From the NCBI RefSeq assembly GCF_020283565.1, contig NC_060059.1, forward strand, positions 26,361,838 through 26,425,837: 64,000 nt of DNA, read 5' to 3'. The notes beneath the pieces are model-generated. The model saw only the letters and a list, made by a program, of their open reading frames with translations, was not told the DNA's origin and did no database searches. Each line of letters starts with the position of its first letter. Within the stretch, counting starts at the first letter, position 1. Below are positions 1 through 18,770 of the stretch, piece by piece. This DNA is from Trifolium pratense (taxonomy: Eukaryota; Streptophyta; Magnoliopsida; Fabales; Fabaceae). The translations under genes were made by a program, and so were the position numbers.

Positions 1-458
1 ATGCAGGCATGTTGTGCATTTAAATATAACTGTAAACGGTATTGTTCTAAACTTATTTCCACACTTGTCATGCGAGAGAAACTTGTGAAAATGTATAAAA
101 CCATAAATAAATAAAAGCAATTATTACAATGAAAGTTGCTTTCTGAAATATTATATTGTAAGTTAACAATTTAATTTGTAGTATTTTAATATGAAATAGG
201 TTCGTTGAATTTAATTATTAATCTGTCTTTGGCAATAGCTTAATCAATCCATGCGCATGTGAGCTTCGTGGCCCTGACATAACTGATTGAAGCTTTTCTT
301 TTTCTAAAGGTTTTTTTAACTAAAATGTTTTTTTAAAGAATTAAAACATTCTTGGCTAGTACAAGTTCTATTTTTTTGACAATATGGTAGTAGTTCTATT
401 ATTACATGTTATATTTTTATTTATTTATTTGTTTAGTTTTATAATTGCAAAGAATAAG
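1..458. other. AT-rich flank, no gene seen
   Basis: No open frame, splice-flanked coding stretch or RNA gene could be recognised. The last five bases, 454-458 (ATAAG), are the left target-site duplication of the LTR element that follows. Confidence 0.6.
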
Positions 459-1462
459 TGATCGCTGTCGTACGCGGTCAAAAATAAGTTTTATAAAATA
501 TAGTACAAGGGAGTTAACCTTGGTCGTCTCACAAGGACCTCTAATTTAATAATTAGTAAAAATAAGAACAATGAATAACACAATTAAATATGGGGTTTTG
601 GGTTTGTTTAGATCGAAAGAGTATTAGAAATTCAATTGATAAAAAGACGATCAATCCATTGGTTTTAGGAAAAACTTCGTTATGATTCTATCCTCGGTTC
701 ACATAAAATATTGTTTATATATTCATGCCTTGGTTGGTTTATAAGACCGATTATACAAGCGATAAACAGTTTATACGAATTCATTCGATTAAGCAAAGAA
801 TGTGTTCAACTAACCATGAGTAGTGAACAAGCGTCACTCAGAACACGGTTTGTATCATGACAGATTTCGACCAACCCTTTTTTGCTAAGCGCGAAAAAAC
901 CGTATATCAATTCCTATTCGAACTCAAGAAGTCATGAACGATGTTCCCGTATACCAATGGATCAACCTAGGGTTGCTAGTTCTCCATGAGAATGTAGCAG
1001 CCTTTCTTTTCTATTTTTTTGCGTGAAATCAGAATTATCAAACCCTAGCTGTGTTTTTGCTTAAGTACTCATAGAAAATTGGGCTTAAAAAGCTACGGGT
1101 CGAAAAACATAAGTTTGACCCGAAATTACATTATTTTCATAAAGTCTGGAACATAAACGTAAATATTTGACTGCGTTGCGCTCCGAACTGGGTTCTGGCC
1201 TTAACATGAAAGTTATAGCTCTTTCTCTTGTCTTTCCAACGCATATCGCACACCTCAATCCGATACTCGTAGCTCAAGTTATGACCTGCGGACTGAGAAG
1301 GATCAATATGTCATTAAATACGAAAATTGGTCAAATAAATTCATTAAGGCTCAATTGTGACCCAAAACTTAGAAACATAATAAAAACTCGATATTATTGT
1401 AGAAAGACTACTAATATGCTAAATTATAATACTAGAAAATATGTGCCAAAATGCACTGATCA
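459..1462 (-). repeat. 3' LTR of Athila/Tat-like element
   Basis: Near-identical to 4096-5100. The differences I could find by eye are almost all single-base length changes in homopolymers, for example near 670, 895, 1005-1020, 1080, 1198, 1250 and 1383. Confidence 0.9.
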
Positions 1463-1476
1463 AATTCCCCCACACT
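1463..1476 (-). other. Polypurine tract next to 3' LTR
   Basis: On the minus strand this reads AGTGTGGGGGAATT directly before the LTR start TGATC. It is the expected primer site for plus-strand DNA synthesis. Confidence 0.75.
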
Positions 1477-2484
1477 TATTCTTTTGCTCTCCTGAGCAAA
1501 ACTCTAGAACAAAGCATGCTACAATCATCACAAGCAATCAACAAATTCTAGGATTCAAGCTTCCAACCGTGGACTGTATTTCAAAGATTGGACATAACTC
1601 TTGTATATCAGCTGTCAACGATAACCCTGCGTGTGTGTGTGTGTGTACTGCCTATTACTTTTCAACCAGAGTCATGACATGATCCTTCTCGAAAATACAC
1701 AGTCAGGATACTAAGCTAGCTTTTCCTTTCTTACAATTCAGAGTATGGGTTCGGATTTCAGCTTGGGGGAAAACTGCACTTTTCATGTTCTCACAGGCGA
1801 TTTGTTTTAGCGCAGGGACACCACTTAAGTTCATTTTAGTTATGCTTTAGGTGCTACTCTACCTTTTCACCTGACGGGATCTCGTTGTTGCGAGTCCAAC
1901 CTGTTACTCCAAGTAGAGCACCCTACACAGCATTTGTTCCTCCAGTTTTAGGCACATGAACTCCACATATATCTTATTGTTCCTCCAATTTTAGGTACAG
2001 GAACTTATATTATTATCTTATAGAAAAGCCATGAAGTGTCCCATCATTTAATCTAGCCATGATCCTGCAATCAAGTAATCTAGCTTTTCCCCCAAACTTA
2101 GTCTTAGTCTTAGTCATACTTCTGCATCAAATTCAGTACTCAAATAACTTAGGCTAATGACTGTGTATTTTAAAGATTTATCAAGCCACTACTAAGTTTG
2201 CAAGTTTTCAGCAGTTGTGCATTAAGGTGCAAGATTATCATATCCAACATGAAAACAAGAATTTCAAAAAAAAAATTCACCAATCCTACAACTATACTAC
2301 TCTAGCCCTAGAACATGTGACTACTCATAACAATTGCAAGCATACCAGAACTGTTTTTATTCTATTTTTGTTTTTTTTTATTAAATAACTAAATGTAAAA
2401 TGTCCCCCCCACACTTAAATCAGACATTGTCCGCAATGTAACAATAAGCATAAAGTGATAAAAGGAAGGAACACACCCGAGGGA
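1477..2484 (-). other. Non-coding 3' interior of LTR element, with second polypurine-like tract
   Basis: About 1 kb between the gag-like frame and the 3' LTR with no supported coding. At 2401-2420 the minus strand has a second purine tract (TTTAAGTGTGGGGGGG) that resembles the real one at 1463-1476. A duplicated tract of this kind is known in the Tat/Ogre group; whether this one is used is unknown. Confidence 0.5.
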
Positions 2485-3641
2485 TCAAGGTGGAATTGTA
2501 GTTGTAGCTTCCATGTCTGGTGGTTTTGGTGGAGGCCTTTCCGTACTACGAATGCACGAGACAAGAAAAAACAAATAGCAAGTGAACTTGGATATCAACA
2601 AAAAATCTGGTGGCTTAGGAGGAATAGCCAGCACATATGGTAAACCTGCACTAACAAAAACATGAATATCAGAAAATCCACATTTAGCTTGTGAGTCAGA
2701 TAAATTAGGTGGAAGAGATGCACAAATGATGAAGGATGGCTGCTTGTTGTGCGGCTTAATCAGAGGTTCCACCAACAATCTTTTTGCTATAGACAATGGT
2801 TGCTTCCGACTAAAATCCACACTTTTTGTGTTAACTTCAAGAGTTATTGAATTTGTTGGGATTTCTGCACAACTGGTTGCCGGAATCAAAATGTCTTCAC
2901 CTAAAATAGCTGCATTGATCTCATGACAAATATTACAAACACCACATTCACAAGCAAAAATTTCAAAAGATTTATCTACTTCAAGAGAAGTATATAATTC
3001 ATCTAAATCAGATTTCAATAAATTTTGTGGTGTAATCTCTTCCATGCATTCACTTGAATTTATGTTGCTTATTTTGTGTTCATCAACGGAAACAAGTATT
3101 GTTTCAATGGGCTCACTTGGAGTTTCATCAAGACTTGTATCACATTGCATTACCTCTAATAGTGCAGCAGGTTGTACATCAACATGAGACATCTTCTCCT
3201 CTTGAATTCGATGGACGGTGGAGATTATTTGTTCAACTTGATCAGTTTGGACTTTCATAACTTGCATATGTTGAAGAAATTGCAAATGATCTTCAGCCAT
3301 TCTCTTATTATTTTTAGCCATCTGCATTATCATTTCTTCTAAACTAGGTTGTGGTTCAACTACCAATGAATCAATTTGCTGAAACTGTGGATGTGACCAA
3401 ATAGCTGTTCTTCAAGATATGAATTTTGTTCTTGATAGTATTGTCCTTGAAAATTACCTACAAATTGGGTCTCACCACAAAGAGCAGTATCTAACAATAT
3501 AGGACATGCATCACTAATATGAAAACTCGAAGAACAAATATTACACATCACAGTTGGAATATGATTTTGATAGCATGTTTGTTGTTTTCTTGCATCCAAG
3601 CAATTAATTATATAAGTCAACTGGTCCAATGAATCTTCCAT
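2485..3641 (-). pseudogene. Broken gag-like gene of LTR retroelement
   Basis: Two minus-strand frames overlap by a few bases: 3641-3360, starting with ATG and MEDSLDQL, and 3366-2485, which continues in another frame. The first has a cysteine/histidine cluster (CNIC...HISDAC) like a degenerate zinc knuckle. The second starts with a hydrophilic, helix-prone stretch (QPSLEEMIMQMAKNNKRM) that resembles the region after the zinc finger in plant Athila-type gag proteins. The frame change lies near 3360-3400 and may be a real mutation or a sequence error. No polymerase domains follow. The assignment rests on position inside the element and motif style, not on a database match. Confidence 0.55.
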
Positions 3642-4074
3642 TTTTTTTATAGGTTTTTTTTTTTTTTTGTCTAAATGAAATGAAGAGAAAAATAAAAAAT
3701 TGAGTCAAATAAAATCTAAAAAAAATAAAAATACCACCTAAAATCTCTAAAAATAAAACAAATCTATATATAATTTTTTTGGATTTTTTTAAATATATGG
3801 AAAATTCAAAAAAACTAAAAAGTGGTCTAAACGAAGGAATTTCGCAATTTCAGCCTGAATTTTCGTATCAAAGATACGAAGTTTTGTTCCTTGATTTTTT
3901 TTTCGGATTTGTGGACCAAATTTCGGATCAATCCGAGATATGAAACCGAAAATTAATTATTTTTCAGCTTCACTACAAAATTCAACGTCAGAACCTGAAA
4001 CACAACTAAAACTCACAAAACAAAATTGTTAGTAATGTTAGTTAGTTCTCAATTTTACTAATCCTAATCAGAGG

Positions 4075-4092
4075 TCCCCGGCAACGGCGCCA
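4075..4092 (-). other. Primer-binding site, tRNA-Asp type
   Basis: The plus-strand bases TCCCCGGCAACGGCGCCA equal the 3' end of plant tRNA-Asp including CCA, so the minus-strand element carries the complementary primer site. It sits three bases from the 5' LTR at 4096. It is not a tRNA gene; only the acceptor/T-arm end is present. Confidence 0.92.
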
Positions 4093-4095
4093 ATT

Positions 4096-5100
4096 TGATC
4101 GCTGTCGTACGCGGTCAAAAATAAGTTTTATAAAATATAGTACAAGGGAGTTAACCTTGGTCGTCTCACAAGGACCTCTAATTTAATAATTAGTAAAAAT
4201 AAGAACAATGAATAACACAATTAAATATGGGGTTTTGGGTTTGTTTAGATCGAAAGAGTATTAGAAATTCAATTGATAAAAAGACGATCAATCCATTGGT
4301 TTTAGGAAAACTTCGTTATGATTCTATCCTCGGTTCACATAAAATATTGTTTATATATTCATGCCTTGGTTGGTTTATAAGACCGATTATACAAGCGATA
4401 AACAGTTTATACGAATTCATTCGATTAAGCAAAGAATGTGTTCAACTAACCATGAGTAGTGAACAAGCGTCACTCAGAACACGGTTTGTATCATGACAGA
4501 TTTCGACCAACCCTTTTTTGCTAAGCGCGAAAAAAACCTATATCAATTCCTATTCGAACTCAAGAAGTCATGAACGATGTTCCCGTATACCAATGGATCA
4601 ACCTAGGGTTGCTAGTTCTCCATGAGAATGTAGCAGCCTTTCTTTTTCTATTTTTTTTGCGTGAAATCAGAATTATCAAACCCTAGCTGTGTTTTTGCTT
4701 AAGTACTCATAGAAAATTGGCTTAAAAAGCTACGGGTCGAAAAACATAAGTTTGACCCGAAATTACATTATTTTCATAAAGTCTGGAACATAAACGTAAA
4801 TATTTGACTGCGTTGCGCTCCGAACTGGGTTCTGGCCCTTAACATGAAAGTTATAGCTCTTTCTCTTGTCTTTCCAACGCATATTCGCACACCTCAATCC
4901 GATACTCGTAGCTCAAGTTATGACCTGCGGACTGAGAAGGATCAATATGTCATTAAATACGAAAATTGGTCAAATAAATTCATTAAGGCTCAATTGTGAC
5001 CCAAAACTTAGAAACATAATAAAACTCGATATTATTGTAGAAAGACTACTAATATGCTAAATTATAATACTAGAAAATATGTGCCAAAATGCACTGATCA
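4096..5100 (-). repeat. 5' LTR of Athila/Tat-like element
   Basis: Direct copy of 459-1462, with TG...CA ends. It is followed by the right target duplication ATAAG at 5101-5105. Confidence 0.9.
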
Positions 5101-5105
5101 ATAAG

Positions 5106-5488
5106 CAAGATATAAAAAGAGAAGAACATCCAAAATTTGTTTACTCAATTCGTTCTAAACAATGATCTACGTTTGGAGGAGAGAACAACTCTCTATTCCA
5201 CTAATTTAAAGAGTTTCATTATAAAGAGATTCTAAAAGCAATTACATGGAATTAGCCTTCAACTTAATTCTAAATATCATTTTCCCCAAATCTCTACCCA
5301 TAGCCAAGAAACTCAACATATGATTAGATTTATTAAAGTGGATTCAATGATCCTTTCTCCAACCTTAGAATTTTACCAAGAGAAAACCGGCACATTTCGT
5401 TCTTTCTCTAAACTTTAGTTTTATGTTGGTTGAGCTCCGGCCGTCCCCTGCCCATATGGGCTTTGCCCAAATGCTTTGGGGGGCAAGG
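5106..5488. other. Intergenic DNA, no gene seen
   Basis: AT-rich sequence between the LTR element and the copia gag relic. Parts may belong to an older repeat, since they directly precede the relic, but no LTR boundary could be found. Confidence 0.4.
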
Positions 5489-5930
5489 TTCGACGGAGCG
5501 GACAATTTCAGGTTATGGCAGAGAAGTTAACGATATGTTGGCTCAACAGAGTTTATAGAAGGTGTTGCACGAGACGAAGCCGCCAAACATGGATGACACC
5601 GATTGGGCAGAGATGAAGGAGAAGGCCGCGGGTTTGATACGCCTGTGCATTTCAGACGAGGTGATGTATCTTATCCTTGATCTAACAACCCGAAGGAAGT
5701 TTGGGATAAATTGGAGAGTCAGTACATGGAGAAGTCGCTTATGAACAAGTTGTATGCGAAGCAGAGACTCCACGAGTCTGAGGATGCAGGAAGGATCCGA
5801 TTTGCAACAACACATCAATGTCTTCCAAAACATATATTCTCACCGATCTAACGATGCTTGTGGTTCAAATGGATGACGAAGACAAGACAATCATTAAAAG
5901 ACAAGCCAATGAAGTTGGTTCCAGGTCTTT
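5489..5930 (+). pseudogene. Decayed Ty1/copia gag fragment
   Basis: Read across several frames, the plus strand encodes the conserved core of copia-type gag (UBN2/Retrotran_gag family): FDGADNFRLWQ, then EVNDMLAQQSL, MDDTDWAEMKEKA, IRLCISDEVMYLIL, then in a shifted frame PKEVWDKLESQYMEKSLMNK and LYAKQRLHE, then DLQQHINVFQ. An in-frame stop follows AQQSL, and at least three frame changes are needed to follow the homology. No zinc knuckle, protease or polymerase follows before similarity is lost near 5930. It is an old, dead fragment. Confidence 0.75.
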
Positions 5931-8900
5931 TTACTGTGACTCTATATTTAATAAATTTTTATAGTATCTAGTATTTTATTATTCTTAATGAAATGAGAAA
6001 AGGCATTTTAAGGAAAAGAAAAAAAGATGATGAATCAATGGAGTGGAGTATTAATTAGTAACCCAACAACTCCCCATCTTATCTCACCTTCAACAATCGA
6101 TTAATTGGCGTTGGCTATCACTCAAAAGCATTCATATTAATGCAATGCAAGTCATTGAAAGTGCGAGATGGTGGAAGATAAAATTTTCAAGCATATATGT
6201 GGAAGAGTGCCACCATTGTGGCATACATTTGATGAGATACCGATTAAGATTCCAACATATACATGTTACTACTATATATGGGAATATGTGTGTGGTGAGT
6301 GACACTATACTTCTAAGCATATTAACAAGTTGAGTTTGAAATAGGATATTTTGTGCTCATGCGTATGGTTTGGTGACTTCTGTAGAAGTTTTTAGTGTAA
6401 ATTTGTTCAATATGGCCAGTGATTTAAAAAGAATTTACCCAAATGGTTATTAACGAGGAGCAATTTTTATGGTATAAATACTCTCATGTATATGCGCAAC
6501 TTTTACAACAAAAGGATATGATAACATATACTCCCATAGTATTATGAGCAAATAATCACTTTTGAGGTTTATTAAAAAATTGATGAATCTGACCTATATT
6601 ATAAGACAAATTTATTAATTTTTCAATGAATTTAAAAAATGATTTTTACTTATAATAATTATCGAAAGAAATATGATATTGAAAAATGTTACGCAAACAC
6701 AAATTTCCAAATAAAAATATGATCATGCTGGGTTATTGCACTTTTTTACTTTCTTTTAGATGCTCAATTTCCGTGCAAAGAGAGGGCTGCCTTCTTTGAG
6801 CTATGGTGTCAATCTTTTGTCTGCAAAATTGTGGTCAGATAGTAGAACTCTATTATATTACGGTAATTGCTTATAATAAGCTCAAAGAGTTTATGATAAA
6901 CGTTTTTGCAGCCTATCAGAGCAACTTCAAAGGTGATACTCACTCAAAATTTATTTTATGAGTCCCATAAAGTCACATCATTTTAAACAATTCACTCATT
7001 TTTTATTCCAATAATGCATAATTTTAAGAACTCAAATTGGACCCACAATTTTAACTCAAATATTAATATCTTATGTATAGTTAGTTTTATTTTCAAAAGA
7101 GCTCTATTTCAACAATTATATTTTATTGGTTTTTGTAAGCTGCGTAGAATATTGAAGCAAAGGTATTATCTAGTTGACCGACTCCAACAAAAAAAAGTGT
7201 GAAAAAGTGAAATTTCTTTGTTGACACAGTGGTTGACTGAGCTGAAAAACAAGCACCAGAGCTGCTCTTAGACATGAGGATTCTTATATTCTAAGCTTTG
7301 TCCCTTATTTGGTTTTACCATTGGAGTATGTTGGTGGTATTCTAGAGGTGGTAATTGACACCAACACTTTCCATGATAAAGGACTATATTGTTGCAAATT
7401 TAGAGTAAGAAATTATTTTTGGGGTTAAATATTCTTGTATTTTTCTTTATCTCAATTGCAACTCATACACATGAATATATATAACATGAGTAGTGATGAT
7501 GGTTACAACTATCAAAGAGTCACCACACGCTTAATTCATAATTAAACACTCCATTAAGCAGTACGTACTTCCACTAACAACAATGACAGTTTAATCATGT
7601 AACTCTTCACTTATACTAGATAATTTCCACTACCTTATCATATTTCACTAACATGAAATCAACACATTAATCAACAGAGTATGCTGACCTTATAAGAGAA
7701 TCTCACAACCTGATAGTATCATGGAGGTTGATAGAGTTAATTAATATTATTGATATTTAAATTAGGCGTGAAATTTAAATCTTGAACTTTATTTTTAATT
7801 ATTGCTTAATTGTTGGACTTTTACCCCTTTAAGCCTTTTAAATTTTCTATCCAATATATATATATAGACATGAGAAAACTTTGAAAGAAAGAAATGAAAA
7901 ATGTATTTTATTTTGTAGAATCGTTTTTAATATATTTTTCTAGTATTAGTGTAGAAATACTAAATTTTTAGTTGGTAGAATTAACATCCTATCAATTATT
8001 TAATCAACTCTATCTGCCTCTTTGATCCTATCACAATCTCACATACATGCCACTGAATTTCACTTGTTATCCTTCTCAAGTGATTGCTCTCCCTCTCTCT
8101 ATATTGCTCACAGGAAAATACACAATGTATCTTCCGATGGATATGAAAGATTTCGAATAATACAATTACTTCTTATTCCACTGCTGTCAGTTCTATTTCT
8201 TTGCTAGGATCGAATGTTGTTCGATACTAATTGGCTCTAAATTTCTACTTGACATTCTCAGTTAGTGGGAGCCAAGACAAACAAACAACACGGTGACAAT
8301 ACACGAGCTATGAGTGGGAAACATGCAAAGCCACCCTGCAAGGTAGAAGCTACCCAAAATTTTACTTTTTGCTCTCCTAACTTTGGCCTTGCTGTCCCCT
8401 CAAAACCTAGCAAAAAGTTGTGTTTCCAACCTGAGTCCAATGATGCGATACAGCATGGATGTCAAAGCAATGATATATATGCGTGTCCTGTTTGAATGAA
8501 ATTGAAACAGTGTCACACTAGTGTTGCAAGTAATTTGGCATTTTGTGGGAATATATCTCACCTGTTAATGAGGAAATATATTAGAGAAATCGTTTCAATC
8601 CTCTTCTTAAAATTGTTTTCGCAAGTATAGCTTAGTTGGTAGCTACTAGGAAACATATTAAAGGGCCAAAATTTGCACTATAGATTCTCCCACTTCTTCA
8701 CATTTAAAGTATGTGTATGTTTCAGAAAAAAAAAAAGGTGAATGAATCTAACTACTAAACTACTCGACAAAAAAAAAAATATATACATAATCACATTGGC
8801 ATTTGCCACCATTCAATTCTCTCCAATTCCTCGATCCTCATATTTGCATACTTTTTATTTTGACAGAACTCATTTATATACTTGGAAATGCCAAATCCGA

Positions 8901-9322
8901 CCAAAGTTACAACAGAAACATGTATTAACGTATAAAACAAACAAATTTATGAAAGTACCTTAAATTTGACATGATCTTACCAATTAAGATGTCAAAAAAT
9001 AATAAATATGAACAGTAAGATCATTACTTTTGACATGATCTCATTGACGACAGACAATGTGGTGAGTGAAATGACACCCATCATGTAATTGGTAATGAGA
9101 AGCTGGTAGTTGGACTTGTTGAATTCAAATAGAAAAAAAAATGTAATATTGAACAATAAAAATTACAACAATAACCGGTAGCTCTACATGTACAATCTAT
9201 GGAAAATGCTGATCAGTTCAAGGAATAGTTGTCGTTATTGACAGAGCTATTCAGCTGGCCAATTTGGAAAACAAAATTGAATCACGGAATTCGGTTATCA
9301 CCCTGATGTTTTTTATGTACTT
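5931..9322. other. Intergenic region downstream of NTRC
   Basis: About 3.4 kb of AT-rich DNA with a possible MITE at 6914-7274. Short open frames exist on both strands (for example 8265-8495 plus) but none has an interpretable motif, paired splice sites or a recognised family. Stretches near 7680-8020 look repeat-like but have no clear boundaries. Confidence 0.5.
6914..7274. mobile_element. Possible MITE
   Basis: The left end (TATCAGAGCAACTTCAAAGG) and the reverse complement of the right end (TGTCTAAGAGCAGCTCTGG) are imperfect inverted repeats, in the style of small legume DNA-transposon derivatives that begin with GAGCA-rich termini. The interior is AT-rich and non-coding. The similarity is weak and no target duplication is certain. 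Confidence 0.35.
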
Positions 9323-17569
<8,247 letters not shown>

Positions 17570-17700
17570 TGGTTCTTTCAGACCATACAATCAGCAGCAG
17601 AAGAGTGTGTGTGCGTGCGATTAAAAGCGGGACTTTATTTATTTCGCGTTTGTGGAACACGCGTTTAAAACTTGCCAAAAATATTGCTAAAATAAATTGA
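17570..17700 (-). promoter_or_regulatory. Probable NTRC 5' leader and core promoter
   Basis: Upstream of the NTRC start codon (minus strand) lies a pyrimidine-rich leader, and about 65-75 bp upstream an A/T-rich AAATAAATAAAG that could serve as a TATA element, preceded by CGCG-containing sequence (ACGCGT, ACGCGA). Only about 350 bp separate it from the edge of the SURNod19 repeat array. Position-based inference. Confidence 0.35.
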
Positions 17701-18770
17701 CACATCTACGTAACTTTAGGTCATAGGATTTTACCACATTTTACTGGTTATTTAGAAAGTTAAGAAACTTAAAATCTCGACGAAAACAAATTTCCAAGAA
17801 TGAAACAAAGGAAAGCGCTAGCGAGCAAAGTTTCCTAGTTATGAATGATTGAATCCTCTACAAATGGATACAGTATGGTGAAGAAGTTAAGGATTGATAT
17901 TCCTATACATCTGTGATTTATTTATGAATGATTCGTATATTTCATTTGAAAATAAACGAAATCCTTATTGTTCGGAAGAGATAATTAATTCTTCGGTTGG
18001 AACCTTGTATTTTAAGCTCAAACATTAAATGTTATGTGTATCTGTGTGTGTCTAAGGAATGAAGTTTTCACTCCACAATGTCTAGAATTTATATGAACAA
18101 AATAAGTTAAAATTGTGCTAAAGAAAAACATGGCTTAAGACTCCATAGAGCAGGAATTCATTGTATCTATTGAGTAGTATGTTCTATTTCACTTATGTTA
18201 GTTTTTCTCATCTCAATGCAACACAATTCTTGAATAATGTTTTACTGCACATTTATGGTTGAGAAAATTTAAGGATTTTAATTTTTTTTTATTTGCGGCA
18301 TAGTGGTAACTTGTTTACTACTTGTCAGACTCATAATTATTATTGTATCAATCGAGTTGCAGTGACCATATTATATTCTGATTGTTACTCTCTTTATCTC
18401 ATTATAAGTGTCTTATTTGAAATATTTAATTTTCTTAAAATACCATTTTACAAAAACCTTTAATTGAATTTAAAGGAGAAAACTTGATTTAGAACCCTTA
18501 TTATCGTCGAATGCAGTATTTTTTCTTCTTGACAAGAAACAATTAATGTTAATTTTTTTTTTGCCTTAACTTTCCAAATCATACGGAGAGTGGTCTATGA
18601 TAATCTAAAATTTTAACGTGAAATAAGTAAATTCTACCCATGAATTATTCCAATCAAAATTCAAATAGGAGCTCTTTAATCTCTTGAGATCAATTAATTG
18701 ATTGTTAAATAGAATATGAATAATAAAGAAACTCTACATCAAACAATTGCAAATTAATAAATTTTGATGT
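17701..18770. other. Spacer between NTRC and SURNod19 copy 1
   Basis: No gene. From about 17917 rightward the sequence is homologous to the 3' flank of every other SURNod19 copy, but lacks a 47-bp segment present in the others (21521-21567 in the copy 2 flank). Confidence 0.7.
17757..17807. repeat. Inverted fragment of the SURNod19 repeat unit
   Basis: These 51 bp match the reverse complement of 21420-21470 (the spacer just before the homologous 3' flank of copy 2) with about five mismatches. It lies outside the directly repeated part of the array, about 110 bp from its left edge. Confidence 0.75.

Larger units (their letters stand above)
459..5100 (-). mobile_element. Non-autonomous Athila/Tat-like LTR retrotransposon
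   Basis: A complete element read on the minus strand. Two direct LTRs of 1004 and 1005 bp (459-1462 and 4096-5100) start TGATC and end GATCA. The element is flanked by a perfect 5-bp target duplication ATAAG at 454-458 and 5101-5105. The primer-binding site matches the 3' end of tRNA-Asp, which is typical of the Athila/Tat branch of Ty3/gypsy. A polypurine tract abuts the left (3') LTR. The 2.6-kb interior holds only a broken gag-like region and no protease, reverse transcriptase, RNase H or integrase, so it must have been mobilised in trans. LTR termini, duplication and PBS are seen directly. The clade rests on PBS type and tract shape and is inference. Confidence 0.9.

Noticed and set aside
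4075..4092. Match to tRNA-Asp
   Set aside because: Only the 3' 18 bases match, next to an LTR. It is a primer-binding site, not a tRNA gene.
8265..8495. 76-codon plus-strand open frame with exon-like composition
   Set aside because: No family recognised, no clear splice partners, and an opposing frame covers the same bases. Not enough to call a gene.
18380..18570. Stowaway-like end in the SURNod19 3' flank (CTCTTTATCTCATTATAAG)
   Set aside because: No inverted partner or target duplication was found downstream.
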